A stretch of DNA of 64,000 nt from Pseudonocardia kunmingensis (lineage in GTDB: Bacteria > Actinomycetota > Actinomycetes > Mycobacteriales > Pseudonocardiaceae): the NCBI RefSeq assembly GCF_006716445.1, contig NZ_VFPA01000001.1:2604001-2668000 (forward strand). The letters are read 5' to 3'. Below the pieces are notes generated by a model. It was not told the DNA's origin and ran no database searches. It was given only the letters and a program-made list of their open reading frames with translations. The translations under genes were made by a program, and so were the position numbers. Below are positions 55,774-63,961 of this stretch, one piece after another. Position 1 is the first letter of the stretch. Each line of letters starts with the position of its first letter.

Positions 55774-56547
55774 GTGAGACCCATCAGCAGCTTCCTCGCA
55801 CTCGGGGACAGTTTCACCGAAGGACTGGACGACTGGCGTCCCGACGGTACGCCCCGGGGTTGGGCCGACCGGCTCGCCGAGCACCTCGGCGCCCGGCAAC
55901 CGGGATTCCGCTACGCCAACCTCGCCGTGCGCGGGAAGCTCCTCGACCAGGTCGTCGAGGACCAGCTGCCCGTGGCCGAGCGGCTTCGGCCGGACCTGAT
56001 CACGTTCTGCGCGGGCGGCAACGACATCATCCGGTTCTCCTGCGACACCGACGACCTCGCCCGTCGCTTCGACGCCGCGCTGGCGCGCGTCAGCGCCACC
56101 GGCGCGGAGGTGCTCGTCTTCACCGGGTTCGACCTGGGCCGCATGCACCCGATCCTGCGCCGCCTGCGCGGGCGCGTCGCCTGCTTCAACGAGCTGGTGC
56201 GCGCCAGCGCCGAGCGCCACGGCAGCACCGTGGTGGACCTGTGGGGCATGGCGCCGCTCGCCGATCCCCGCAGCTGGGGCCGCGACCGCCTGCACCTCAC
56301 CGCCGAGGGGCACCGCCGGGTCGCCCTGCGCGTGCTGGAGACCCTCGGCGAGCCCGTCACCGACGACTGGCGCACCCCGCTCCCGGAGATGGCCCCGACA
56401 CCATGGCACGACTGGGTGCGCGAGGACCTGCGCTGGATGCGCGACTTCGTGATGCCCTACGTCCACAAGCGGCTGCGGGGCCGTGCCACGGGCGACGGCT
56501 ACGTGCCCAAGCGCCCCGAGCTGCTGCCACTGGACCCGGTGCTCTGA
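55774..56547 (+). CDS. SGNH/GDSL-family hydrolase
   Basis: A 257-residue esterase/lipase-like protein without signal peptide. Block I is LALGDSFTEGLDDW near residue 8 with the nucleophile Ser; block III is ITFCAGGNDIIRFSCD near 80 with Gly-Asn of the oxyanion hole; and the catalytic Asp-His pair lies in DRLHLTAEGHRRVA near 170. Start at GTG 55774, with AAGGGGG upstream; an in-frame GTG at 55750 is possible. Cytoplasmic SGNH proteins of this type often deacylate small esters. Substrate unknown. Confidence 0.9.
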   Translation: MRPISSFLALGDSFTEGLDDWRPDGTPRGWADRLAEHLGARQPGFRYANLAVRGKLLDQVVEDQLPVAERLRPDLITFCAGGNDIIRFSCDTDDLARRFDAALARVSATGAEVLVFTGFDLGRMHPILRRLRGRVACFNELVRASAERHGSTVVDLWGMAPLADPRSWGRDRLHLTAEGHRRVALRVLETLGEPVTDDWRTPLPEMAPTPWHDWVREDLRWMRDFVMPYVHKRLRGRATGDGYVPKRPELLPLDPVL

Positions 56548-56643
56548 CGTCGGGCTCCTGTGCTGGCGGCGTGATCGATGCGAGTCGCACGTCGGCGTCG
56601 TCGCGACCGTGCTCCCGTACGTCTCGCACGCCGCCGCGCCGCA

Positions 56644-56704
56644 TGATCGCCAGGAGTGGTGTCACAGCGACAGAAATGTCGCCCTCACACCACTTCCGCC
56701 GATC
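56644..56704. repeat. Palindromic intergenic repeat, family C copy 2
   Basis: Same layout as the 47318 copy: TGATCGCCAGGAGTGGTGT at the left, core CAGCGACAGA / TGTCGC, right arm CTCACACCACTTC and a terminal GATCA. Confidence 0.88.
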
Positions 56705-56784
56705 ACCACCCGGCCATCCATGATCAGGTCGAGCCGGTGCACCACCTCACCCGAGCAATCCGGACACGTCGGGCGGTTCGCCAG

Positions 56785-56855
56785 CCATGATCGGCGGAAA
56801 CGGACATCCGCTGCCCGGGCGCGGTTCATGTCCCGATCCTGCTGATCATGGCCGC
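56785..56855. repeat. Palindrome with family C-type ends
   Basis: Begins GCCATGATCGGCGGAAACGG and ends CTGCTGATCATGGC. The GCCATGATC outer arms resemble the outer flank of family C copy 1 (TGCTGATCATGGCC), but the core is different (GGACAT / ATGTCC). Confidence 0.7.
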
Positions 56856-56895
56856 GGCAGATGCCGGGAACGGCGCGCCCACCGCAAGCGATCAC

Positions 56896-56957
56896 GGGTG
56901 AACGGAACACCAGAGTCCTCCGAACGTGATCGAACAGCACTGGTGTTCCGCTCACCC
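56896..56957. repeat. Long palindrome upstream of the ectD terminator
   Basis: 18-bp arms GGGTGAACGGAACACCAG and CTGGTGTTCCGCTCACCC, one mismatch, 26-base loop. Confidence 0.85.
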
Positions 56958-56966
56958 GCGAGAACG

Positions 56967-57034
56967 CCGACGCACCCCGCCCGGGCGGACGCCCCCCGTC
57001 GATGGGGCGCCCGCCCCGTGACGGGGTGCGTCGG
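56967..57034 (-). terminator. Hairpin downstream of ectD
   Basis: Perfect outer arms CCGACGCACCCCG (56967-56979) and CGGGGTGCGTCGG (57022-57034) with further GC pairing inside. It starts 14 bases past the ectD stop on the minus strand and ends the ect operon. Confidence 0.8.
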
Positions 57035-57047
57035 TGTCGCTCGGGTG

Positions 57048-57965
57048 TCAGCTGCGCGGGACCGGCGTGAAGTCCCGTGCCGCGATGTACTCCGGGCGGC
57101 GCTTGGGCGCGTAGTACGGCTCGACCGTGGCGTTCTCCACGCTGTTGAACACGATGAAGATGTTCGAGCGCGGGTACGGGGTGATGTTGCCACCCGAGCC
57201 GTGCATGCAGTTGGAGTCGAAGAACGTCGCCGAGCCGGCGGCGCCGGTGAGCATGGCGATGCCGTGGCGGTCGGCCAGCGCCGTGAGGCTGTCCTGGTCG
57301 GGCGTCCCGATCTCCTGCTCGCGCAGCGACTCCTTGTAGTTGTCCTCCGGGGTCTCCCCGACGCACGACACGAACGTCTTGTGCGACCCCGGCATGATCA
57401 TCAGGCAGCCGTTGTGCGGGTAGTTCTCGGTGAGCGAGATCGAGATGCTGACCGCGCGCGGGACCGGCATCCCGTCCTCGGCGTGCCAGGTCTCGAAGTC
57501 GGAGTGCCAGTAGAAGCCGCCGCCCCCGAAGCCGGGCTTGTAGTTGATCCGGCTCTGGTGCACGTACACCTCGGAGCCGAGGATCTGGCGGGCCCGGCCG
57601 GCCACCCGCTCGTCGGAGACGAGCGCGCCGATCGCCTCGCTGATCTTGTGCACCTCGAAGACGGAGCGCACCTCGTTGGAGGTCTTCTCGATGACAGTGC
57701 GGTCGTCCGCGCGCACCGCCGGGTCCGTGGCGAGCCGGTCCAGCTCGGCCGCGTAACCCGCCACCTCCTCGGCCGTGAGCAGCTGCGGGATCGAGACGAA
57801 CCCGTCACGCTCGTGCGTGGCGAGCTCCTGCGCCCCGAACATGCCCGCACTCGCGTCACCACCCCAGACCGCCGGCTCGACCCGCTCGATCAGAGCGGGG
57901 GTCGGCGCCACCCGGGTGTAGTAGCGGTCCTCCTTGCGGGTCTCACTGCCGATCGTGGCCGTCAT
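57048..57965 (-). CDS. ectD: Ectoine hydroxylase EctD
   Basis: A 305-residue Fe(II)/2-oxoglutarate dioxygenase that turns ectoine into 5-hydroxyectoine. The EctD signature FYWHSDFETWHAEDGMP near residue 150 carries the iron-binding His and Asp; a second His lies in SNCMHGSGGNITPYPRSN near 255, with Arg for oxoglutarate. The N-terminal DRYYTRV is usual. It follows ectC by a few bases and completes ectABCD, so the organism makes both compatible solutes against salt and heat. Confidence 0.97.
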   Translation of the reverse strand: MTATIGSETRKEDRYYTRVAPTPALIERVEPAVWGGDASAGMFGAQELATHERDGFVSIPQLLTAEEVAGYAAELDRLATDPAVRADDRTVIEKTSNEVRSVFEVHKISEAIGALVSDERVAGRARQILGSEVYVHQSRINYKPGFGGGGFYWHSDFETWHAEDGMPVPRAVSISISLTENYPHNGCLMIMPGSHKTFVSCVGETPEDNYKESLREQEIGTPDQDSLTALADRHGIAMLTGAAGSATFFDSNCMHGSGGNITPYPRSNIFIVFNSVENATVEPYYAPKRRPEYIAARDFTPVPRS

Positions 57966-58379
57966 TCAGGAACCCTCCTCATCCGCTCCCGCCGGAACGG
58001 TGATGAGCGGGTACACACCGTTCTCGTCGTGCACCTCGCGCCCCGTCACCGGCGGGTTGAACACGCACACCGTCCGCATCTGCGTCTTCGGACGCAGCTG
58101 GTGGCGCTCGTTGCCGTTCAGCACGTAGATCGAGCCCGGGCCGAGCTCGTACGTGACATCGTTGTCCTTGTCGTACAGCTCGCCTTCACCCTCGGTGATG
58201 AAGACGGCCTCGATGTGGTTCGCATACCAGAAGTCGTTCACCGACCCCGCGTCGAGCACGGTCTCGTGCACCGAGAAGCCGACACCGTCGCCCGCCAGCA
58301 CGATGCGCTTGCTGCGCCAGTGCGGGGTCTTGATGTCGCGCTCGGTGTCGGTGATCTCGTCCAGCGTACGAACGATCAT
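57966..58379 (-). CDS. ectC: L-ectoine synthase EctC
   Basis: A 137-residue cupin that cyclises N-gamma-acetyl-diaminobutyrate to ectoine. Opening [18 protein letters not shown]; cupin core [20 protein letters not shown] near residues 52-71; [26 protein letters not shown] near 85-110, with the iron-binding Glu, Tyr and His positions. ATGA overlap with ectB. The length is at the short end of the normal 125-140 range. Confidence 0.97.
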   Translation of the reverse strand: MIVRTLDEITDTERDIKTPHWRSKRIVLAGDGVGFSVHETVLDAGSVNDFWYANHIEAVFITEGEGELYDKDNDVTYELGPGSIYVLNGNERHQLRPKTQMRTVCVFNPPVTGREVHDENGVYPLITVPAGADEEGS

Positions 58380-59644
58380 GCAGAAACTCCTTCGGTGACG
58401 GCGCGGACGGCGTCGCCGACCACGGACAGGCCCTCCTCCAGCTCCGCGTCGGAGATCGTGAGCGGGGGCATGATCTTCATGACCTCGTCGGACGGGCCGG
58501 ACGTCTCCATGAGCAGTCCCCGCTCGAACGCGGCGGCACACGCCTTCGCGGCCAGCTCGGGCTGTGAGAACGACAACCCGCGCGCGAGCCCGCGCCCCTT
58601 GGGCGTCAGCTCCACGGCCTGCGACGACGCCGCGAGCTCGGTGAGGTGCTGCTCCACCCGCTCACCCTTGGCGATGGTGGAGCGCTCCAGCGTGTCGTCG
58701 GTCCAGTACTCGCGCAGGGCGGCCGTGGCCGTGATGAAGGCCGGGTTGTGCCCGCGGAAGGTGCCGTTGTGCTCGCCCGGCCCCCACTGGTCGAGCTCGG
58801 GCTTGATCAGCGTGAGGGCCATCGGCAGGCCGTAACCGCTGATGGACTTCGAGAGGCAGACGATGTCCGGCTTGATGCCCGCGGCCTCGAACGAGAAGAA
58901 CGGGCCGGTGCGCCCGACGCCCATCTGCACGTCGTCGACGATCAGCAGCATGCCGTGCTGCCGGCACAGCTCCTCGAGCCCCTGCAGCCACTCGATGCGG
59001 GCCGGGTTGATGCCGCCCTCGCCCTGCACGGTCTCGACGATCACGCCGGCGGGCTCGTTCAGCCCGCTGCCGGCGTCGCCGAGCAGCTTCTCGAACCACA
59101 GGAAGTCCGGGACCGTGCCGTCAAAGTAGTTGTCGAACGGCATCGGGGTGGCGTGCACCAGCGGGATGCCCGCTCCGCCCCGTTTCATCGAGTTGCCGGT
59201 GACGGACAGCGCGCCCAGCGTCATGCCGTGGAACGCGTTGGTGAAGTTGATCATCGACTCGCGGCCGGTGATCTTCCGGACCAGCTTCAGGGCCGCCTCG
59301 ACGGTGTTCGCGCCCGTCGGCCCGGGGAACTGGACCTTGTAGTCGAGGCCGCGCGGCTTCAGCACGACGTCCTCGAACGTCCGCAGGAACTCACCCTTGG
59401 CGACGGTGTACTTGTCCAGACCGTGGGTGATGCCGTCGCGCTCGAGGTACTCCAGCAGCGGACGTTTCAGAGCGGGCGGGTTGTGGCCGTAGTTCAATGC
59501 GCCGGCACCGGCGAAGAAGTCGAGGTAGCTACGGCCGTGGATGTCGTTGATGTGGGACCCGCGGGCGGTGTCGAACACCACGGGCCAGGTCCGGCAGTAG
59601 CTGCGGACCTGGGATTCCATGTCGTCGAAAACGGTCGTCTCCAC
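58376..59644 (-). CDS. ectB: Diaminobutyrate-2-oxoglutarate transaminase EctB
   Basis: A 422-residue PLP enzyme (class III aminotransferase) that makes L-2,4-diaminobutyrate from aspartate semialdehyde. [24 protein letters not shown] near residue 30, [18 protein letters not shown] near 105, PLP-binding [17 protein letters not shown] near 240, and the Schiff-base Lys in [13 protein letters not shown] near 268. Second gene of ectABCD. Full length. Confidence 0.97.
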   Translation of the reverse strand: METTVFDDMESQVRSYCRTWPVVFDTARGSHINDIHGRSYLDFFAGAGALNYGHNPPALKRPLLEYLERDGITHGLDKYTVAKGEFLRTFEDVVLKPRGLDYKVQFPGPTGANTVEAALKLVRKITGRESMINFTNAFHGMTLGALSVTGNSMKRGGAGIPLVHATPMPFDNYFDGTVPDFLWFEKLLGDAGSGLNEPAGVIVETVQGEGGINPARIEWLQGLEELCRQHGMLLIVDDVQMGVGRTGPFFSFEAAGIKPDIVCLSKSISGYGLPMALTLIKPELDQWGPGEHNGTFRGHNPAFITATAALREYWTDDTLERSTIAKGERVEQHLTELAASSQAVELTPKGRGLARGLSFSQPELAAKACAAAFERGLLMETSGPSDEVMKIMPPLTISDAELEEGLSVVGDAVRAVTEGVSA

Positions 59645-59680
59645 GTGCTTCCCCTAGGAATGTCGAAATGGATCGTTCGG

Positions 59681-60211
59681 TCAGTGCCGAACCGGTCCGA
59701 TCCGAAACAGGATCTCGGGCTCATGGCCGGCTCCGAGCAGTTCCGCGCTGAACAGCTCGCTCCTGCGCACCTCTGCGCCACGGCGCTGCGCGAAGCGGCT
59801 GAACAGCGCGATGGAGCCCTCGTTGTCGGGCGTGATCGTGGTCTCCAGGTGCCCGACGTCGGGCACGGCGTCGAACAGGGCGTCGAGCATCCGCCCCGCG
59901 ACGCCGCGACCCCGGGCGACCTCGTCGACCGCGACCTGCCAGACGACCAGCGTCGAAGGCTCGTCGGGGCGGCGGAAGCCCGTGACGAACCCGATCACGT
60001 CGGCGCCATCGCGGGCCACCACGGAGGTGGCCGCGAAGTCGCGGCACCACAGCAGGTACGCGTAGCGCGAGTTCACGTCCAGCACCCCGGACGCCGCCGC
60101 GATACGCCAGCACGCCACTCCATCGGACACGGTCGGCCGACCGATCATCAACTGTTCCCCGACGTTTCGATCTGTGCGGTCGGGGGATCCAGCAGGTGCG
60201 GCCATGTCCAT
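59681..60211 (-). CDS. ectA: L-2,4-diaminobutyrate N-acetyltransferase EctA
   Basis: A 176-residue GNAT acetyltransferase that acetylates diaminobutyrate. It contains IGRPTVSDGVACWRIAAASGVLDVNSRYAYLLWC near residue 22 and the acetyl-CoA loop VAVDEVARGRGVAGRMLDAL near 90, then TTITPDNEGSIALFSRFAQRRGA. The start is taken at ATG 60211; ATG 60205 is two codons later, and a reading to 60286 would cover the promoter. A perfect CRP-type palindrome lies 59-78 bases upstream. First gene of the operon. Confidence 0.94.
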   Translation of the reverse strand: MDMAAPAGSPDRTDRNVGEQLMIGRPTVSDGVACWRIAAASGVLDVNSRYAYLLWCRDFAATSVVARDGADVIGFVTGFRRPDEPSTLVVWQVAVDEVARGRGVAGRMLDALFDAVPDVGHLETTITPDNEGSIALFSRFAQRRGAEVRRSELFSAELLGAGHEPEILFRIGPVRH

Positions 60212-60269
60212 GGAACTTAACAGGCCGGATACCGCTCCGGGACCCGGAGGGGAAGCCGTGGGCACAGAT

Positions 60270-60289
60270 ATTGTGACCGCTATCACAAT
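60270..60289. promoter_or_regulatory. Perfect CRP/GlxR-type palindrome upstream of ectA
   Basis: ATTGTGA, six bases (CCGCTA), TCACAAT: exactly TGTGA-N6-TCACA with symmetric AT extensions, the consensus for cAMP-receptor-type regulators (CRP, GlxR, Rv3676). It lies 59-78 bases before the ectA start and 147-166 bases before the divergent SDR gene. Confidence 0.85.
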
Positions 60290-60435
60290 TTGGTTTGGAG
60301 ATCATGGCAGCCGGGAAGGGTGCCGTTCCGCCAGCTCACGACGTGATTTCAGGCGGGTTGCACGCACCGCCCGGACGCAGTCTGGGCCGCACATCACGAA
60401 ATCGCAACGACCGTCACACCCACTAGTGTGCGCGC

Positions 60436-61221
60436 GTGCCTTCCGCCCGCGCTCCCCGCTCCGTCGTCGTCACCGGAGGCGGCCGCGGCGTCGGTCGCGC
60501 GGTCGTCGAGCGACTGCTGCGCGACGGCGCGCGGGTGGTCGCGATCGAGCTCGACGCGGCCGCGCTCGACTGGCTGGCCGACCACCCTGCCGCCGTCGCG
60601 GTGATCGGCAGCGCCTCGTCGGACGCCGTCACCGAGGAGGCCGCCGACCGGGCCGAGCGTGCCGCCCCGCTCACCGGGTGGGTCAACAACGCAGCGGTGT
60701 TCCGCGACGCCTCCGTACACACCGCCTCCGCGGCCGAGGTGCTCGACCTCGTCCACGCCAACCTCGCCCCGGCGGTCGTCGGCGCCACCACCGCAGTGCG
60801 CCGGTTCCTGGCGGCCGGCACGGCGGGCGCCGTCGTCAACGTCTCCTCCCACCAGGCCCAGCGCGCCGTTCCCGGGTGCACGCCCTACGTCACGGCGAAG
60901 GCGGCGATCGAGGGCCTCACCCGCGCGCTCGCCGTCGAGTACGGACCTCGCGGCGTGCGCGTCAACACGGTCGCGCTGGGCTCGATCGCCACCGAGCGCT
61001 ACGAGGCCTTCCTCGACGGGCTCGGCGGCGCCGGCGCCGCGCAGGTCGAGGATGAGATGCGGCGGATCCACCCGCTCGGGCGCGTGGGCACCGCGGCCGA
61101 GGTGGCCGCGGTGATCGCCCACCTGCTCTCGGACGACGCCGCGTACGTCACCGGCGCCACGGTGCCGGTCGACGGGGGCCGCTCGGTGCTCGCCCGCGAC
61201 CCGGAGGCGCACGAGGCCTGA
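60436..61221 (+). CDS. Short-chain dehydrogenase/reductase
   Basis: A 261-residue classical SDR. The cofactor loop is TGGGRGVGRAVVERLL near residue 12, NNAAVF near 82, and the catalytic Ser-Tyr-Lys in NVSSHQAQRAVPGCTPYVTAK near 135-158, ending in YVTGATVPVDGGRSV. Asp/Glu after beta-2 (VVAIELDA) suggests NAD rather than NADP. GTG start. Divergent from ectA. The substrate is unknown; nothing ties it to ectoine metabolism except the shared promoter region. Confidence 0.9.
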   Translation: MPSARAPRSVVVTGGGRGVGRAVVERLLRDGARVVAIELDAAALDWLADHPAAVAVIGSASSDAVTEEAADRAERAAPLTGWVNNAAVFRDASVHTASAAEVLDLVHANLAPAVVGATTAVRRFLAAGTAGAVVNVSSHQAQRAVPGCTPYVTAKAAIEGLTRALAVEYGPRGVRVNTVALGSIATERYEAFLDGLGGAGAAQVEDEMRRIHPLGRVGTAAEVAAVIAHLLSDDAAYVTGATVPVDGGRSVLARDPEAHEA

Positions 61222-61257
61222 CCGAGTGGGACACCGGGCACCGGCAGACTGGCCCGC

Positions 61258-61839
61258 ATGGCAGCGAACGATCCGAAGGCGGACCTCCGCCGCTACCTGC
61301 AGTCCGCGCGCGACGCGATGCTGTGGAAGCTCGACGGGCTCGCCGAGCGCGACGTCCGGCGGCCGTCGACCCCGACCGGCACCAACCTGCTCGGACTGGT
61401 CAAGCACCTGGCCGGCGTCGAGCTCGGGTACTTCGGAGAGACCTTCGGACGCCCCGTCGAGTCGCCGGGTCCCTGGTACGGGATGGACGCCGACCCCAAC
61501 GCGGACATGTTCGCCACCGCAGACGAGTCGCGCGAGCACGTCATCGGGCTCTACCGCGCCGCCTGGGCGCACTCGGACGTCACGATCGAGACCCTCTCCC
61601 TCGACGCTCCCGGCCACGTGCCCTGGTGGCCGGAGGGCGACGTCACGCTGCACCGGATCCTCGTGCACGTCATCGCGGAGACGAACCGGCACGCCGGGCA
61701 CGCCGACATCGTGCGGGAGCTGATCGACGGCAGCGTCGGGCTGCGCCCGGGCAACGAGAACATGCCGCCGGGCGACGCGGCGCGCTGGGCGGAGTACCGC
61801 GACCAGCTCGACCGCATCGCCCGCGACGCCGGAGCCTGA
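61258..61839 (+). CDS. DinB-family protein (DUF664-like)
   Basis: A 193-residue four-helix DinB protein. GTNLLGLVKHLAGVELGYFGETFG near residue 42 gives the first metal-binding His, and HRILVHVIAETNRHAGHADIVRE near 140 gives the other two. Such proteins are probable metal-dependent thiol transferases or hydrolases, often using mycothiol in actinobacteria. It follows the SDR by 36 bases and may share its transcript. Convergent with the MFS gene, with three bases between stops. Confidence 0.88.
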   Translation: MAANDPKADLRRYLQSARDAMLWKLDGLAERDVRRPSTPTGTNLLGLVKHLAGVELGYFGETFGRPVESPGPWYGMDADPNADMFATADESREHVIGLYRAAWAHSDVTIETLSLDAPGHVPWWPEGDVTLHRILVHVIAETNRHAGHADIVRELIDGSVGLRPGNENMPPGDAARWAEYRDQLDRIARDAGA

Positions 61840-61842
61840 GCG

Positions 61843-63012
61843 TCAGCCGGCCCCGGTGAGCGCCGGGACGCGGTCCGGGCGGGCCCTGCGGACGAGGTCG
61901 GGCACGAGCGTGAGGATCCCGGCCAGCGCCAGGCCTGCGCCGAGCCACAGCGGGGCCCGCAGCCCGAACGCGTCGATGGCGAGGCCGCCGAGGGACGAGC
62001 TGATGATGATCCCGCCCGTGATGAACGAACCGTGGATCGTGTTCACCAGCGGCCCGACGCTGCCCGCCCGCTGCACGCGCACGACCATCGCCGGGTTCAT
62101 CGTCACCCCGACCAGGCCGATCCCCAGCGCGCACACCACCGCCGCGGCGCCGACCTCCGCGAACAGCGCGAACCCCGTGAGGAAGAGCAGGTTCAGGACG
62201 AGCCCGCAGCACAGCACGGGCAGCGCGAACCTGTCGGCGAGCCGCCCGACGACCATGTTCCCGACGAGGGTGGCGGCGCCGTAGGCCACCAGCAGCAGCG
62301 GGACCGCACCCGGGGTGAAGCCGCTGATCCCGGTCAGGATCGGGTTGAGGAAGCTGAAGGCGGAGAACGTCGCGCCGATCACGAGCGTGCTGGTGGCGAA
62401 CACGAGCCACAGCCGGGGGCTGCGGAAGACACCCAGCTCCTGGCGCACCGGCCCGCGGTCGACGCGCGGCAGGTCGGGCACGCCCCGCACCGTGCAGAGC
62501 GCGGCGACCACCGTGAGCGCCGCGATCGCCCAGAACGCCGACCGCCACCCGTACGCCGCCCCGACCAGGGTGGCCAGCGGCAACCCCAGCAACGTGCCCA
62601 GCATCAGGCCGTTCAGGACGACCGCGACGGCCCTCCCGCGCAGCTCCGGGGCGGCCATCGCGGCGCAGATCGAGACCGCCGCGCCGAAGAACGCCTGCGA
62701 CGCCGTGCCCGTGACCAGGCGCGCCACGAACATCACGCCGTACCCGGTCGCGGTGGCCGCCAGCACGTTCCCGGCCAGGAAGATCCCGAACAGCAGCATG
62801 AGCGCCGGCTTGGGGCGCATCCGCATCACGAACACCATCAGGAGGGGCCCGCCGACGGACATGGCGAATGCGAACGCGGTGATCAGGTAGCCGACCTGCG
62901 GGATCGAGACACCCAGCCCCTCGGCCATCTGCGGCATGAGCCCGGCGACGACGAACTCGCTCGTGACCATGGCGAAGATGCCGAGGGCCAGCACGTAGAC
63001 GGCGCGTGGCAC
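61843..63012 (-). CDS. MFS exporter, DHA1 (12-TM) family
   Basis: A 389-residue transporter with twelve membrane segments. VYVLALGIFAMVTSEFVVAGL near residue 5 is the arabinose-efflux/chloramphenicol-resistance type opening; RMRPKPALML near 65 and RLVTGTASQAFFGAAVSI near 98 are motif A/B positions. The GTG at 63012 is fixed by AAGGAGG 5 bases upstream. The promoter carries a palindrome that is repeated before the downstream tetR, so it is repressed by that TetR protein. The exported compound is unknown. Confidence 0.94.
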   Translation of the reverse strand: MPRAVYVLALGIFAMVTSEFVVAGLMPQMAEGLGVSIPQVGYLITAFAFAMSVGGPLLMVFVMRMRPKPALMLLFGIFLAGNVLAATATGYGVMFVARLVTGTASQAFFGAAVSICAAMAAPELRGRAVAVVLNGLMLGTLLGLPLATLVGAAYGWRSAFWAIAALTVVAALCTVRGVPDLPRVDRGPVRQELGVFRSPRLWLVFATSTLVIGATFSAFSFLNPILTGISGFTPGAVPLLLVAYGAATLVGNMVVGRLADRFALPVLCCGLVLNLLFLTGFALFAEVGAAAVVCALGIGLVGVTMNPAMVVRVQRAGSVGPLVNTIHGSFITGGIIISSSLGGLAIDAFGLRAPLWLGAGLALAGILTLVPDLVRRARPDRVPALTGAG

Positions 63013-63024
63013 GTGTTCCTCCTT

Positions 63025-63048
63025 GTTTTGGGATGATCTGTACAAAAC
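63025..63048. promoter_or_regulatory. TetR operator 1, MFS promoter
   Basis: GTTTTG (63025-63030), 12 bases, CAAAAC (63043-63048). The same GTTYTG-N12-CAAAAC unit lies at 63702-63725 before the tetR gene. It sits about 13 bases from the MFS start, so binding would block initiation. Confidence 0.82.
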
Positions 63049-63087
63049 TTGCCCGTGCAGGAGCGGCCCTCGGCGGGACCGCCGAGG

Positions 63088-63684
63088 TCAGGGAGTCAGG
63101 GCGTCCAGGGCGGCGTCGGCGATCGACTGCAGCATGTCGGGGTCCGCACCACCCTGCGCGGCCACCCGGATCCCGCCGATCACGGCGTTGAGGTAGCGGG
63201 CCAGCGCCACCGGGTCACGGGGGGAGGTGATCCCGCCGTCGCGCTGCCCGGCCGCGATCACGTCGCGCAGGGCCTCGGTCCGGCGCTGCTGGTCGCGCTC
63301 GAGCAGTGCGGTGGCCTCCGGGTCGCGCCCGGCGAGCTCGACGGTGGTGTTGACGGTCAGGCAGCCGGGGCTCCGACCGTCACGGCGGTTCGCCGCCTCG
63401 CCGTCGACGACGAGGGTGAACAGGGCGCGCAACCGTTCCACGGGCGGCCGCCGCTCGTTCTCGAGCATGGCCAGCTGCGTCGCGGTCGTGGTCTCGATGT
63501 AGCGCAGCAGCGCCCGGGTGAACAGCTCGTGCTTGCTGGTGAACGTGTTGTAGATGCTGCTGCGCCCCAGGCCGGTGGCCTCGCACAGGTCCTGCGTGGT
63601 GGTCGCCTCGTAGCCCTGGGCCCAGAACGTGCGCATCGCGGCGTCCACGGCGCGGTCCTCGTCGAACGTCCGGGGGCGCGGCAT
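63088..63684 (-). CDS. TetR/AcrR-family repressor
   Basis: A 198-residue repressor. The HTH (residues 10-55) reads VDAAMRTFWAQGYEATTTQDL then ATGLGRSSIYNTFTSKHELF. The C-terminal helical domain has GCLTVNTTVELAGRDPEA near 118, the Cys-containing motif of the TetR_C_16/YcnC-like group. ATG at 63684 fits the usual PRPRTFDEDRAV opening. It lies upstream of the MFS gene on the same strand, with identical operators before each gene, so it is autoregulated and controls the exporter. Confidence 0.95.
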   Translation of the reverse strand: MPRPRTFDEDRAVDAAMRTFWAQGYEATTTQDLCEATGLGRSSIYNTFTSKHELFTRALLRYIETTTATQLAMLENERRPPVERLRALFTLVVDGEAANRRDGRSPGCLTVNTTVELAGRDPEATALLERDQQRRTEALRDVIAAGQRDGGITSPRDPVALARYLNAVIGGIRVAAQGGADPDMLQSIADAALDALTP

Positions 63685-63701
63685 GGCGGGAACCGTAGCA
63701 C

Positions 63702-63725
63702 GTTCTGGATTCATCGTTACAAAAC
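63702..63725. promoter_or_regulatory. TetR operator 2, tetR promoter
   Basis: GTTCTG (63702-63707), 12 bases, CAAAAC (63720-63725). Same arm sequences and spacing as operator 1, one mismatch. It lies 18 bases from the tetR start. Confidence 0.8.
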
Positions 63726-63757
63726 TGCCGGGTTCCCACCGGCTCGGCGAGCAGGAA

Positions 63758-63788
63758 CCCGCCGGTGCTCCCCTGCAGCACCGGCGGG
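63758..63788. terminator. Perfect hairpin upstream of tetR
   Basis: 12-bp perfect arms CCCGCCGGTGCT and AGCACCGGCGGG with a 7-base loop. It overlaps a second inverted repeat (CGGGTTCC at 63729, GGAACCCG at 63754). The gap 63685-63961 is otherwise without a gene. Confidence 0.65.
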
Positions 63789-63961
63789 CCCCTCCGGACC
63801 GCGCCGAGCCCCCCTGCCCTCGGACGCGGCGAGCACGCAGGCCGCTCGCCCCCGGAACCACCCGCGAGATCCACGTTGCCGGATCGCCCTGTCCGCGGGT
63901 TCGGCCTCGACTGTGCGCCGGCTGTGGGCAGGGCCGGTCCCGCCTGGGACGATCGGCTCCC

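Larger units (their letters stand above)
56548..57047. other. 500-base gap filled with palindromes between SGNH hydrolase and ectD
   Basis: No gene. Four separate inverted repeats stand in series: family C copy 2 (56644-56704), a TGATC-flanked relative (56785-56855), an 18-bp-arm palindrome (56896-56957) and a 13-bp-arm hairpin (56967-57034) next to the ectD stop. The density of palindromes is the highest in the window. Confidence 0.75.
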
